From positions 1-59,466 of the forward strand of contig JAPWUD010000008.1 of NCBI GenBank assembly GCA_028275705.1: DNA of 59,466 nt, given 5' to 3'. Origin of the DNA: Desulfurococcaceae archaeon (GTDB lineage Archaea > Thermoproteota > Thermoprotei_A > Sulfolobales > Desulfurococcaceae). The translations under genes and the position numbers were made by a program. Below the pieces are notes generated by a model that searched no databases, was not told the origin of the DNA, and saw only the letters and a list, made by a program, of their open reading frames with translations. Numbering within the stretch: position 1 is the first letter of the stretch; every line of letters begins with the position of its first letter. Positions 17,294 through 25,760 of the stretch are shown here, piece after piece.

Positions 17294-18207
17294 TACTCTC
17301 TCACCTTGACGAAGAACCCCGCTAAGCCCTCAGGCTTTAGCAATAGTGTTATAGCCATGGCGGCTAGAGGTATTGCAGGTCTATATGCGTAAATCCACCC
17401 ACCCAGAACACTGCCCAATAGCGATATACCTAGAAACTCGCTGAGTCCAACGAGTAGTCCACCCAGTAAGCTACCGAATATAGAGAATAATCCACCCACA
17501 ATAGAGCCTGCAAAGAATGACACTATCATGGTCATTCCAGCAGCGGTGTATCCCGTAACGACGAGTGAAATTAGTAGTCCACTTAGAGTAGCTAGTGCTC
17601 CGCCAATAAGCCATGCAAGTGCATAGACTACGTCGGTGTTTATTCCACTAATACTAGCTAATGCAGGGTTTTCTATGGAAGCCCTCATTGCCACACCTAT
17701 CTTCGTCCTAGTTAAAAATATGTGGAGTGATACCACGATAGCCACTAGCACGAGGGGGGCAACTATACCTACAAGCCTTATGCTTGTATCTCCCACTTGG
17801 ATCATGATGTCCCTTGTCTCGAGCACGAAGAACTTAGCTGGGACTTTGTAAACCTGTATTAAGTAGTCTGATAGTACATTTAAAAATCCAAACATTACCA
17901 AGTCTACTCCAAGTGTTGACATCATTAAGTTTGTCTCTGAAGCTCTAGCTTTTAACAACCACTTATTCACTCCATAATAAGTGACAAGCCCTAGACCCCC
18001 ACCCACTAATATAGCTAGTGGAAGGGCATGGTATGGAGTGAAACCCAGTAGATACACCGCTATGAAGGCAACGTACATCCCATAGGAGACCATAGAGGCG
18101 TGGGCAAAGTTGAAGGTCCTAGTTGCATCATATATCATTGTTATTGATGCGGCTCCTATCCCAATACAGCTGGAGTACGCTATCGCCTTCACTATGAGGT
18201 CTATCAT
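17293..18207 (-). CDS. livH: Branched-chain-type ABC transporter permease LivH
   Basis: About 304 residues with eight or so membrane segments. FNFAHASMVSYGMYVAF is the conserved LivH N-terminal signature and TKIGVAMRASIENPALASISG is the coupling loop. ATG 18207 is preferred because GAGGGTG lies just upstream; a longer TTG at 18225 is in frame. First gene of the minus-strand half of the divergent liv cluster. Confidence 0.9.
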   Translation of the reverse strand: MIDLIVKAIAYSSCIGIGAASITMIYDATRTFNFAHASMVSYGMYVAFIAVYLLGFTPYHALPLAILVGGGLGLVTYYGVNKWLLKARASETNLMMSTLGVDLVMFGFLNVLSDYLIQVYKVPAKFFVLETRDIMIQVGDTSIRLVGIVAPLVLVAIVVSLHIFLTRTKIGVAMRASIENPALASISGINTDVVYALAWLIGGALATLSGLLISLVVTGYTAAGMTMIVSFFAGSIVGGLFSIFGSLLGGLLVGLSEFLGISLLGSVLGGWIYAYRPAIPLAAMAITLLLKPEGLAGFFVKVRE

Positions 18208-18225
18208 ACTATACACCCTCTGCAA

Positions 18226-18291
18226 ATAAAAGAGGAGGTGGTTAAAAAGGTTTATAAGCTATAGGGGGTCTTTATATAAAGGGGGGATATA
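18226..18291. promoter_or_regulatory. Divergent liv promoter region
   Basis: This 66-bp gap between livH and livK holds two TATA-like motifs, GTTTATAAGC near 18249-18257 and the palindromic CTTTATATAAAG near 18269-18280. The first gives suitable spacing for livK and, on the other strand, for livH. GGGGGG sits about 6 bases before the livK ATG. Overlapping promoters suggest joint control. Confidence 0.5.
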
Positions 18292-19593
18292 ATGTCCACT
18301 CCAGCTAAAGTAACTAAAACACCATACATAGTAGCCGTAATCCTCTTAATTGTAGGCATCGTAATTGGCTACGGTATTGGATCCGTTACCGCTCCAAAGC
18401 CTGCAGAGGTGACAGCTCCCGTTGGGTTAACTGGAGAAGTAAGAATTGGTGCACTACTACCTCTTACTGGTGTTCTTTCAACTTTTGGAGCTCAATATAA
18501 AGAAGTACTTGCACTAGCTGAGAGCGAGATTAATGACTACCTCGCCGCCGCTGGTAAGAATTGGAGAATAAAGTTTGTAGTAGAGGATACTGCTACTGAT
18601 CCAAAGACACACTACGATAAACTTGTAGCACTACACGGTACCGGTGTGAAGATATTTATTGGTGGGGCTTCGAGCGCTGAGCTCTCTGAGTCTTTAACCT
18701 ACTGTAACCAAAACGATCTATTGATATTCTCGCCTTCATCAACATCGCCGGCTCTAGCAATAAAGGATAATGGATTTAGGTACACGCCAAACGACATAGT
18801 TCAGGGTAAAGCTATTGCCAGAATTATGTGGCTGCGGGGCATTAGGTGGGTTATACCAGTGTGGAGAGGTGATACGTGGGGTGATGGATTAAAGAGGTAT
18901 ACTGTAGAACGCTTCAATGAAATCTGCAAAGCGAGTGGTGAGAGCTGTGGCGTACTTGAAGATTACGGTATAAGATACGACCCAGCTGCCAAAGAGTTCT
19001 CTGCAGAGGCAGCTGCATTAGCGAGCCATGTTAGCGACGCTGTGTCAAAGTATGGAAAGGACAAAGTAGGTGTATTATTGATATCCTTCGAGGAGGCAGC
19101 AGCATGGTTTGCCGCTATTAAAGCATACCCAGTACTACTAGAGGTACAGTGGGAGGGCTCTGATGGAACAGCTGCTATAGCCCCCTTGCTAGACCCGAGT
19201 GTCGCTGATGTAGCTATAACTGTAAAGTTCTATAACACTATGGCTTCACCTGGAGTATCTCCACATGGTGAGAAAATAAGGAAGTTGGTGAGAGAGAAGC
19301 TTGGATTAGACCCAATGGGCTATACTTACTTCGCGTATGATATAGCGTGGACAATAGCGCTTGCAATTGATGCTGCAGGAGCATATGATACTGCCAAGGT
19401 AAAGCAAGTACTCCCATATGTTCTAGAGAGATATCTAGGTGCATCAGGCTACATCAAGCTGGATGAAAATGGAGATAGAGCAATTGCAGACTACGACTTA
19501 TGGGCAGTTGTAAAAGTTGATGGAAAACCACAGTGGAAGGTTATCGGGCTATACCACGGATTAACAGATAGTGTCGAATGGTATACTAGCTAG
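18292..19593 (+). CDS. livK: Branched-chain-type ABC transporter substrate-binding protein LivK
   Basis: A 433-residue periplasmic-binding-protein type I fold. An N-terminal hydrophobic anchor (residues about 12-31) without a lipobox cysteine tethers it outside the membrane. EVRIGALLPLTGVLSTFG is the start of the Leu/Ile/Val-binding domain. Divergent from livHM and followed 58 bp later by livG. The sequence does not identify the ligand; given the aminotransferases and kinases around, an amino acid, amide or sugar acid are all possible. Confidence 0.9.
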   Translation: MSTPAKVTKTPYIVAVILLIVGIVIGYGIGSVTAPKPAEVTAPVGLTGEVRIGALLPLTGVLSTFGAQYKEVLALAESEINDYLAAAGKNWRIKFVVEDTATDPKTHYDKLVALHGTGVKIFIGGASSAELSESLTYCNQNDLLIFSPSSTSPALAIKDNGFRYTPNDIVQGKAIARIMWLRGIRWVIPVWRGDTWGDGLKRYTVERFNEICKASGESCGVLEDYGIRYDPAAKEFSAEAAALASHVSDAVSKYGKDKVGVLLISFEEAAAWFAAIKAYPVLLEVQWEGSDGTAAIAPLLDPSVADVAITVKFYNTMASPGVSPHGEKIRKLVREKLGLDPMGYTYFAYDIAWTIALAIDAAGAYDTAKVKQVLPYVLERYLGASGYIKLDENGDRAIADYDLWAVVKVDGKPQWKVIGLYHGLTDSVEWYTS

Positions 19594-19651
19594 TAGTTTT
19601 TTATTTTTATATACATCTCTTAATTCATTGTTTAAGGGTTGGTGACAGGGC

Positions 19652-20428
19652 TTGTCTTATATTCTCGAAACAGTAGATTTGACTAAGAGGTTTGGAGGAC
19701 TCGTAGCCGTTGACCACGTCAACATTAAAGCCACAAGAAACAAGATGACACTACTAATAGGCCCCAATGGAGCTGGCAAAACAACTGTTATTAATCTATG
19801 CACCGGCGTTAAGAAGCCCGATGAGGGAAAAGTCTACTTTAACCCAACAGGAGATAGGAAGATAGATATAACTGGTTGGCCTTCACACAAGATCTACAAA
19901 CTCGGCTTTGCAAGGTCTTTCCAAATACCACAACCCTTCCTAGCACTCACAGTATTGGAAAACGTCCTCGTAGCTATGAGGGGTTCTGGAGAAGACCCTG
20001 TCTCCCCACTACTACGGGGTAAGTGGACGAGAGAGGAGGAGGAGAGAGTTGAGAGAGCATATAGAATCCTCAAGTTAGTCGGCCTAGATAAGTTGTGGAA
20101 TTATGAGGCTTTTAGACTTGGTGCAGGGCAGTTGAAAATGCTTGAAGTTGCACGTGCACTCGCTGCAGACGCTAAACTAGTTGTACTGGACGAGCCTATT
20201 GGTGGAACAGATCCTAAGTACGCCCGCGATATATTCCTCAAGTTGAAGGAGCTCTTGACGAAGGTAGATGTAACTTTCCTCGTAATAGAGCATAGAATAG
20301 ACATTGCACTACCATATGCTGACTACGTCTACGTCATGGATAGGGGTAAAGTTATTGCTGAGGGCTCTCCAAACGATGTAATTAACAACCCTAGAGTGAT
20401 CGAGGTTTATATAGGTGAGAAGAAGTGA
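19652..20428 (+). CDS. livG: Branched-chain-type ABC transporter ATPase LivG
   Basis: A 258-residue ABC ATPase. Walker A is GPNGAGKTT (about residues 37-45) and Walker B is LVVLDEP. The signature reads LGAGQLKMLEVARAL where LSGGQ is usual; other core motifs are intact, including the switch His in VIEHRID. The TTG start has GGTGA seven bases upstream. It overlaps livF by four bases and the pair form the heterodimeric motor for LivHM. Confidence 0.92.
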   Translation: MSYILETVDLTKRFGGLVAVDHVNIKATRNKMTLLIGPNGAGKTTVINLCTGVKKPDEGKVYFNPTGDRKIDITGWPSHKIYKLGFARSFQIPQPFLALTVLENVLVAMRGSGEDPVSPLLRGKWTREEEERVERAYRILKLVGLDKLWNYEAFRLGAGQLKMLEVARALAADAKLVVLDEPIGGTDPKYARDIFLKLKELLTKVDVTFLVIEHRIDIALPYADYVYVMDRGKVIAEGSPNDVINNPRVIEVYIGEKK

Positions 20429-21132
20429 TCAAAGTAGCCAACCTCTACTCGGGTTACGGTAAGCTAAAGGTGCTCTTCGATGTAAGCACTGCTACAGAGC
20501 CTGGAAGAATAACGGCTGTGGTTGGTCCAAATGGAGCTGGGAAGACAACTCTCTTGAACAGTATAATGGGATTAGCGACAATATATAGTGGTAAGATTAT
20601 GCTTGAAGACAGGGACATCACTGGAATGCCAACACATAAAGTAGCTAGATTGGGTGTAGCCTACGTACCCCAGCTTTTCAGTGTATTTGCGAATTTACTC
20701 GTAGAGGAGAACTTGAAGATAGCAGCCTACATGCTACCCGAAGAGAGAATGAGAGATAGATTAGAGCTGGTCTACAGCTTGTTCCCCGTTCTAAAGGAGT
20801 TTAGGAATAGGAAAGCTGGAACACTCAGCGGTGGTGAGAGGAGAATGCTCGCTATAAGCATGGGTTTAATGAAGGAGCCTAAAATACTCCTCTTAGATGA
20901 GATAACAACAGACTTAGCACCAATAATGGCGAAGAAAGTACTTGAGAAAGTCGTGGAGTTAAGGGACACACTTAAACTCACTATACTCCTAGTAGAGCAG
21001 TACGCAGTGAGAGCTCTCGAAATAGCGGATAAAGCATACCTACTCGTAAGCGGGAGTATAAGGTATGAGGGAAACCCACAGGAGCTACTACAACACCCAG
21101 AGTTCTCAAAGCTATACCTAGGAGTAGCTTAA
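20425..21132 (+). CDS. livF: Branched-chain-type ABC transporter ATPase LivF
   Basis: A 235-residue ABC ATPase with Walker A GPNGAGKTT, canonical signature LSGGERRMLAI, and Walker B ILLLDEITTDLAP, where the usual DEPS is DEIT. It ends with VEQYAVRALEIADKAYLL, the typical LivF switch region. Start overlaps livG by four bases. Partner of LivG in the importer. Confidence 0.92.
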   Translation: MIKVANLYSGYGKLKVLFDVSTATEPGRITAVVGPNGAGKTTLLNSIMGLATIYSGKIMLEDRDITGMPTHKVARLGVAYVPQLFSVFANLLVEENLKIAAYMLPEERMRDRLELVYSLFPVLKEFRNRKAGTLSGGERRMLAISMGLMKEPKILLLDEITTDLAPIMAKKVLEKVVELRDTLKLTILLVEQYAVRALEIADKAYLLVSGSIRYEGNPQELLQHPEFSKLYLGVA

Positions 21133-21499
21133 ACAACTATATAAATCCTGTTATTTTTATAAGGCTCAATAACACTTCTGCAGGCAACATTACTTGATTA
21201 GCCCTATAAAAATACTGTATATTATCAACTTAAGATCACTCTACACTTATCGACATTCAAACAGGATCTAGTAATAAACAATAAATTCAATAACATTACG
21301 AACTACTCAAACTAGTGAACGAGTAAGCTAACACCACTTACTATTTGTAGTGGCCAACGTAAAAACTTTTAGCCCACGTATCACAATTAATTATAGAGAG
21401 ACAACAAACTCGCCGATATAGAGCAAGGAGTCGTGAAAGGATATCTTCAATCCAGTGTGATATTAAAAACTGATCCTTGCGTAGTGAGTAAACGCATAA
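21133..21499. other. Intergenic region between convergent genes
   Basis: A 367-bp AT-rich gap between livF and the LOG-like gene. T-rich runs just after livF (about 21150-21160) may end transcription. No open frame, RNA or repeat was recognised. Confidence 0.4.
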
Positions 21500-22057
21500 C
21501 TAATATTCAGTGCCGCTCTTTAAAGAAACACGTGTTTCCCCCACTCTACAAATAGCCTTTGCTAAATCCACCGGATCACTATACTTGAGTATTGGAGCTA
21601 GTCTTCTACTATCTAGATATGTAGGCCAGTTCTTCACCATATCCGTTGGGTATCCAGTATCTACGAGAACGTAAACCGGTTTCCTCTCGGTGTAGGCTGT
21701 AATAAGCTCTTGAATGCAGCCCGCTCCACCCCCCAGAACCACGAGAACGTCTACAGTCCTAGCTAGAAACACGCTTCTATTTCGGAAGGATACTCCAGTC
21801 TTCACGACAATGGCTTTCTCAGGGAATGAAACATCCTCGAGCTCCAGGGGTGGGAGAATAATTACGTTAAACCCGAGCTCGATCGCCTTATCTACAACAT
21901 ACTTCATCAACCCCCAGTATCCTCCAACAACTACTTTCACACCACTAGGACACTCACTCCTCATAGCCTCGAGAAGACTCTTCGTCTTCGCTACTAATAA
22001 TTCACCAGGCTCTTCGCTATGGGCTGCGAATCCAATATACATCCATACCGCCTCCAT
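21500..22057 (-). CDS. LOG/SLOG Rossmann-fold nucleotide-binding protein
   Basis: A 185-residue Rossmann-like protein. VLVVLGGGAGCIQELITAY matches the glycine-rich loop plus glutamate of the LOG/TIGR00725-type superfamily, whose known members bind or hydrolyse nucleotide-type ligands. An internal ATG reading MYIGFAAHSEE, five codons in, could be the true start. No partner gene is adjacent. The family is fairly clear; the ligand is unknown. Confidence 0.65.
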   Translation of the reverse strand: MEAVWMYIGFAAHSEEPGELLVAKTKSLLEAMRSECPSGVKVVVGGYWGLMKYVVDKAIELGFNVIILPPLELEDVSFPEKAIVVKTGVSFRNRSVFLARTVDVLVVLGGGAGCIQELITAYTERKPVYVLVDTGYPTDMVKNWPTYLDSRRLAPILKYSDPVDLAKAICRVGETRVSLKSGTEY

Positions 22058-22490
22058 TAAAACTAAATAAGAATAAACTAATTAAAACCGGAACCCATCC
22101 AAATAAGAATGCTCCACAATAAGCACCATCAATCCTGACTTTTCCCACCCGTAGTAACAAAGGGCATTCTTTCATACTGATTAAATTCCTCCTTGCATTC
22201 ACTCAGGGTTTTCACTATACTTCAAGCATTTGAAAGAACGCGGGTTCTCAGCCAAACACATTTAATAGCTCAATCCCTGCGTCCACAGTCTACGTGAGGA
22301 GTTAAACTCTCATAATTGTTCTGTAGTCATTGGGTTCCCCGAGGCAGAAATCAGGTATTCGTAACTAATTATAGACTGCTCACAGGCCTGCACAATTATC
22401 TAGTTGCTGTATTGAAAGTGCTTTATTTATTATTTGGTTGTTAATTAAGTTATTTGTACTATTTGTACTTGGATGGGTGGATTGATTCAC
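22058..22490. other. Intergenic region with decayed mobile-element sequence
   Basis: This gap of about 430 bp contains the E2-like end at 22325-22383. The stretch 22100-22320 has several short broken frames on the minus strand with cysteine and basic residues (for example ENPRSFKCLKYSENPE) that may be a degraded transposon protein. No intact gene was recognised. Confidence 0.35.
22325..22383. repeat. End fragment related to mini-element E2
   Basis: The plus strand carries GGGTTCCCCGAGGCAGAAA followed by TAACTAATTATAGACTGCTCAC and then AGGCC. The first part resembles the GGGAACCCCGAGGCAAGAAA of E2, and the second resembles the E2 end TAATTATAGATCGGTCAC, which is also followed by AGGCC. This looks like a third, partial copy of the same family. 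Orientation cannot be settled because the two ends of the family look alike. Confidence 0.4.
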
Positions 22491-23351
22491 ATGGCTATTT
22501 TTGAAGTAAACCCCGGTTCTATGTGGGTTTTAATATATATCATGATATTTCTAATACTACTTATAGTAACTCTTCTAGCTACTTGGAGGCATGCCCGTAG
22601 GGCTGTCAAAGCAAGGCAGTTGCTTACAGAGTTTTCAGCGGTGACAAGTGTATCAAGTAGTGAAGTCAAATTCCCCGAGCGCTTGGCTATCGCTAGGGGT
22701 TTCATATCATACACTAGGATTGAAACACCTAAGGGAGCTCTTCGAAGTGGCTTTGATTGGTATGGTGAGAGAAGAGAAGAGACTACATCTCTGCCTTTAA
22801 GAGACCTGTGTGCACAAACACCCCTCATAGTTAAATACGGGCCTGCAGTCAACGCTTTAACACCCGCAGTTAGAGTGTTAAAGGGTAGGTATAGAGACAT
22901 CATAATATCATGTGTAAATACAACTGACATTCACGTAGAGAGAAGACTTGAACTCCTCTATAGCGAGGGCTATGCAAGAAGCTACTTAAGCATTGAAAGC
23001 GGGAAAATTAAGGTGAAAACCGAATGGGTTCACTACCTCGTTGAGACCGAGGCTACGCGTACACCCGTGAGAACTCTACTGGAGGTGTGCTATGCAAAGT
23101 CTCCAGTCTATCGAAGACTAGAGTGTATGTCGCTAATGGAATCAACTAGAACTGGGACCATTGAGCAAACAATAAACTACCCTATTGTTAAGAGGGTTTT
23201 ATTTGGACACCTTAGTGGAGTTGGATTTGAAAATCTTGAGGAACTATTAGCGAAGTTTCCACATATTTTCGCAGTGAAAAACACTATTATCAGGTTAAGA
23301 GTAATGATGGGTAATGTTGTTCTAGGGGAGTCAACAACTCAATTGAGCTAG
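22491..23351 (+). CDS. Membrane-anchored protein of unknown function
   Basis: About 286 residues. A hydrophobic helix (residues about 8-30) is followed by basic WRHARRAVKAR, predicting a single-pass protein with a cytoplasmic C-terminal domain of about 240 residues. No catalytic motif was recognised. ATG 22491 is preferred because GGGTGG lies about 10 bases upstream; ATG 22473 is in frame. Alone on its strand before the second FGGY kinase, with a 150-bp gap. Confidence 0.55.
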   Translation: MAIFEVNPGSMWVLIYIMIFLILLIVTLLATWRHARRAVKARQLLTEFSAVTSVSSSEVKFPERLAIARGFISYTRIETPKGALRSGFDWYGERREETTSLPLRDLCAQTPLIVKYGPAVNALTPAVRVLKGRYRDIIISCVNTTDIHVERRLELLYSEGYARSYLSIESGKIKVKTEWVHYLVETEATRTPVRTLLEVCYAKSPVYRRLECMSLMESTRTGTIEQTINYPIVKRVLFGHLSGVGFENLEELLAKFPHIFAVKNTIIRLRVMMGNVVLGESTTQLS

Positions 23352-23503
23352 ATGCTTCTAACCACATAGAGACCATCGAGTCCAACATTATTAGTTTGAA
23401 ACCTATATTTCAAAGACAAAATATCGTTGCTGAGAGCATGTTTTTCAAGTACTAATTAAAAACTAATTACATAGACCAGCCTTATATAAATAGGTGGATT
23501 TCA

Positions 23504-24922
23504 TTGTTCTACGTAGGCGTAGACATTGGTACCTCATCCATTAAATTCATAGTCCTAAATGAAAAGCTTAATATTACTGAGACTATACAGCGTGAAGTAG
23601 ACTTGTCCATCAATAAAGATAACACCGTCCAATACAACCCCACACAAGTATACGAATTAATTAGAAAAGAGCTTGAAAAACTCTCCTCTAAGTATGGACA
23701 TATAAGCGTAGGACTCAGCTGCCACTCACCATCACTCGTGATCATGGATAAAGATGGAAACCCTCTTGAGACCATCATATGGTTAGATAAGCGGGCTGAG
23801 AGAGAAGTAAGCGACCTACTTGCTTTAATCAACGAGAGAGAGCTCTACTACAAGACGGGTCTAAGAGCATCCCCACTATTCTTTCCAGCTAAAATACTGT
23901 GGGTTAAGAAGAATAAACCATGGATACTGGATAAGGCAAAGTGGATTATTCAACTAAAAGACTACATATTCTACAAGCTCACGGGTGAACCCTACACAGA
24001 TTACTCAATGGCTTCTGAAACACAATTATTCAACATTAGAAAGAAGGACTACGATGATGAATTGCTGGGGATTCTTAATATTAGTAGGGACCAGCTCTTT
24101 AATCTTGAGCCTTCAATAGTTGCTTACAAGTCAAAGGAGATACAAAATACTGAAATAGCCCTTGGTGGAGTAGACTCCGTAGTAGCTGCAACGGGTGCTG
24201 GCGTGGTAGAAGAGTCATTTGCATCCATAGTTGCCGGTTCGTCAGCCTGCATAGACATACCAACACCTAGTCCAATACTGAACTATGAAAGTGGGTTTGA
24301 AACATACTTCCATGCAATACCAAACAAATACGTTCTCGAGGCTTGTCTACCCACAGCGGGACTAGCAGTTGACAAGATCCGAGAATTAACAAGTACTCAA
24401 CCCGATGAGTATTTAAGCGAGGAATCCGCTACTCTATCCATTAATTTACTATTCTTACCGTTTCTAATGGGTATTCGGAGTCCAGACTGGAAGCCTGATG
24501 TAAAGGGATTAATATATGGCTTAGACCTATCAACCCGTAGAAGCGACTTCTTGAGAGCAGTATACGAGGGTGTTGCCTACTGGATTCGAGAGGAGCTTGA
24601 AATAGCTGAGAAACTAGGCCTAAATATTCGAGAAATCATCGCCTCCGGTGGTATGACTCGCTCAACTCTATTTAGTAAATTACTCGCATTGATTACAAAG
24701 AGGAATGTGAGACTAGCTACAACACCCGAGGTTACTGGTTTAGGGGCAGCGTTAATTGCCGGGGTTTCATCGGGTTTGATTAATTGGAGTGAAATACCTA
24801 GAATAGCTTGGAGTAGTATAGTTTATAAGCCAGGCGAGGAATCTGCTTATTATGAAGATAGGTATATATTATATATTAGACTAAAGAAGTTCCTCATTGA
24901 GTTATCTCGTGGGAGCAGGTGA
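23504..24922 (+). CDS. FGGY-family carbohydrate kinase, second copy
   Basis: A 472-residue kinase, shorter than the copy at 12.5-14.0 kb. Phosphate loop DIGTSS (residues 7-12), catalytic D224 in GGVD, and IIASGGMTRSTLF in the second lobe are present. The substrate region reads LSCHSPS, unlike MDAQ in the other copy, so the two probably use different substrates. TATA-like CTTATATAAAT lies near 23481-23491. Its stop overlaps the PRTase regulator start by four bases (GTGA), so the two are co-translated. Confidence 0.88.
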   Translation: MFYVGVDIGTSSIKFIVLNEKLNITETIQREVDLSINKDNTVQYNPTQVYELIRKELEKLSSKYGHISVGLSCHSPSLVIMDKDGNPLETIIWLDKRAEREVSDLLALINERELYYKTGLRASPLFFPAKILWVKKNKPWILDKAKWIIQLKDYIFYKLTGEPYTDYSMASETQLFNIRKKDYDDELLGILNISRDQLFNLEPSIVAYKSKEIQNTEIALGGVDSVVAATGAGVVEESFASIVAGSSACIDIPTPSPILNYESGFETYFHAIPNKYVLEACLPTAGLAVDKIRELTSTQPDEYLSEESATLSINLLFLPFLMGIRSPDWKPDVKGLIYGLDLSTRRSDFLRAVYEGVAYWIREELEIAEKLGLNIREIIASGGMTRSTLFSKLLALITKRNVRLATTPEVTGLGAALIAGVSSGLINWSEIPRIAWSSIVYKPGEESAYYEDRYILYIRLKKFLIELSRGSR

Positions 24923-25686
24923 TAGGAGGTTTGAGTGTTGATAACTATATTCTCAGTGAGGAGTTCTACTGTAGATTGGGTATTGCTAGAAGCTCTATGA
25001 AGCTATATGACCTTGCAAAAATGCTGGGACTAGATAGCAGTGTGGTTAGTAAATATATTCATGGGGTGATAGAGCCCAGCAATAAAAAGAAGAGGATATT
25101 ACTAGATAAGCTAAGATCGTTTGACTACATACAGCCACTAAGTCAGTGTGTTTCTTCGAGTGTCTATCCATTTCCAGAAACTAATAATATACTCCATGGA
25201 TGCCCACACCTAATCCACTGCGTATTGTATGAGGCAATGGTGTTCATGAGGGAGCTAAACCCCGACATTATATTCACAATAGAGGGAGGAGGATTGTCTA
25301 TTGCATCTATACTACACTACTTAACAAAAGCCAAGGTGGTTTATGGATTGAGAGATGTTATAGTTAGTGGTGGACACAGTGTGTCGAGTAATGGAAGCTC
25401 GCTTGATACCTGGAACCCAAGAGTTAAGAGATACATTACTTTCCCAATGAGGAGCAAGATTATCGGTGAGAACGCGTTAATAATTGACGATATTGCATGG
25501 ACTGGCAGTACCTGTATTACTATCTACAAGTACATAAAGAAGAAATTCAATGTAAAGGGTGTATTCCTAATAGCTTCCTTTGAATCCGCATTGAAGAGGA
25601 TTTATAGTGAAGTAAACGCACCTGTAAAATCCATTATTGTGTTTCCAGACTCCTATAGAGTAAAACTCCAGTCTCTAGCGGAGTAG
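24919..25686 (+). CDS. HTH-phosphoribosyltransferase-fold regulator (GfcR/PurR-like)
   Basis: An N-terminal HTH (about residues 28-50, LYDLAKMLGLDSSVVSKYI) is fused to a type I phosphoribosyltransferase domain with the PRPP loop ALIIDDIAWTGST (186-198). This is the layout of archaeal PRTase-type regulators such as haloarchaeal GfcR, which control sugar-degradation genes. The GTG start is coupled to the upstream FGGY kinase by a four-base overlap. It probably senses PRPP or a phosphorylated sugar and regulates this operon; that role is inferred. Catalysis is possible but less likely. Confidence 0.75.
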   Translation: MIGGLSVDNYILSEEFYCRLGIARSSMKLYDLAKMLGLDSSVVSKYIHGVIEPSNKKKRILLDKLRSFDYIQPLSQCVSSSVYPFPETNNILHGCPHLIHCVLYEAMVFMRELNPDIIFTIEGGGLSIASILHYLTKAKVVYGLRDVIVSGGHSVSSNGSSLDTWNPRVKRYITFPMRSKIIGENALIIDDIAWTGSTCITIYKYIKKKFNVKGVFLIASFESALKRIYSEVNAPVKSIIVFPDSYRVKLQSLAE

Positions 25687-25760
25687 TTTTCACAATAGAT
25701 TTCAAGATGAAGCGATGGCTTTAATTCGATTCATTATAATTAACTCCATGTTATCTATAC

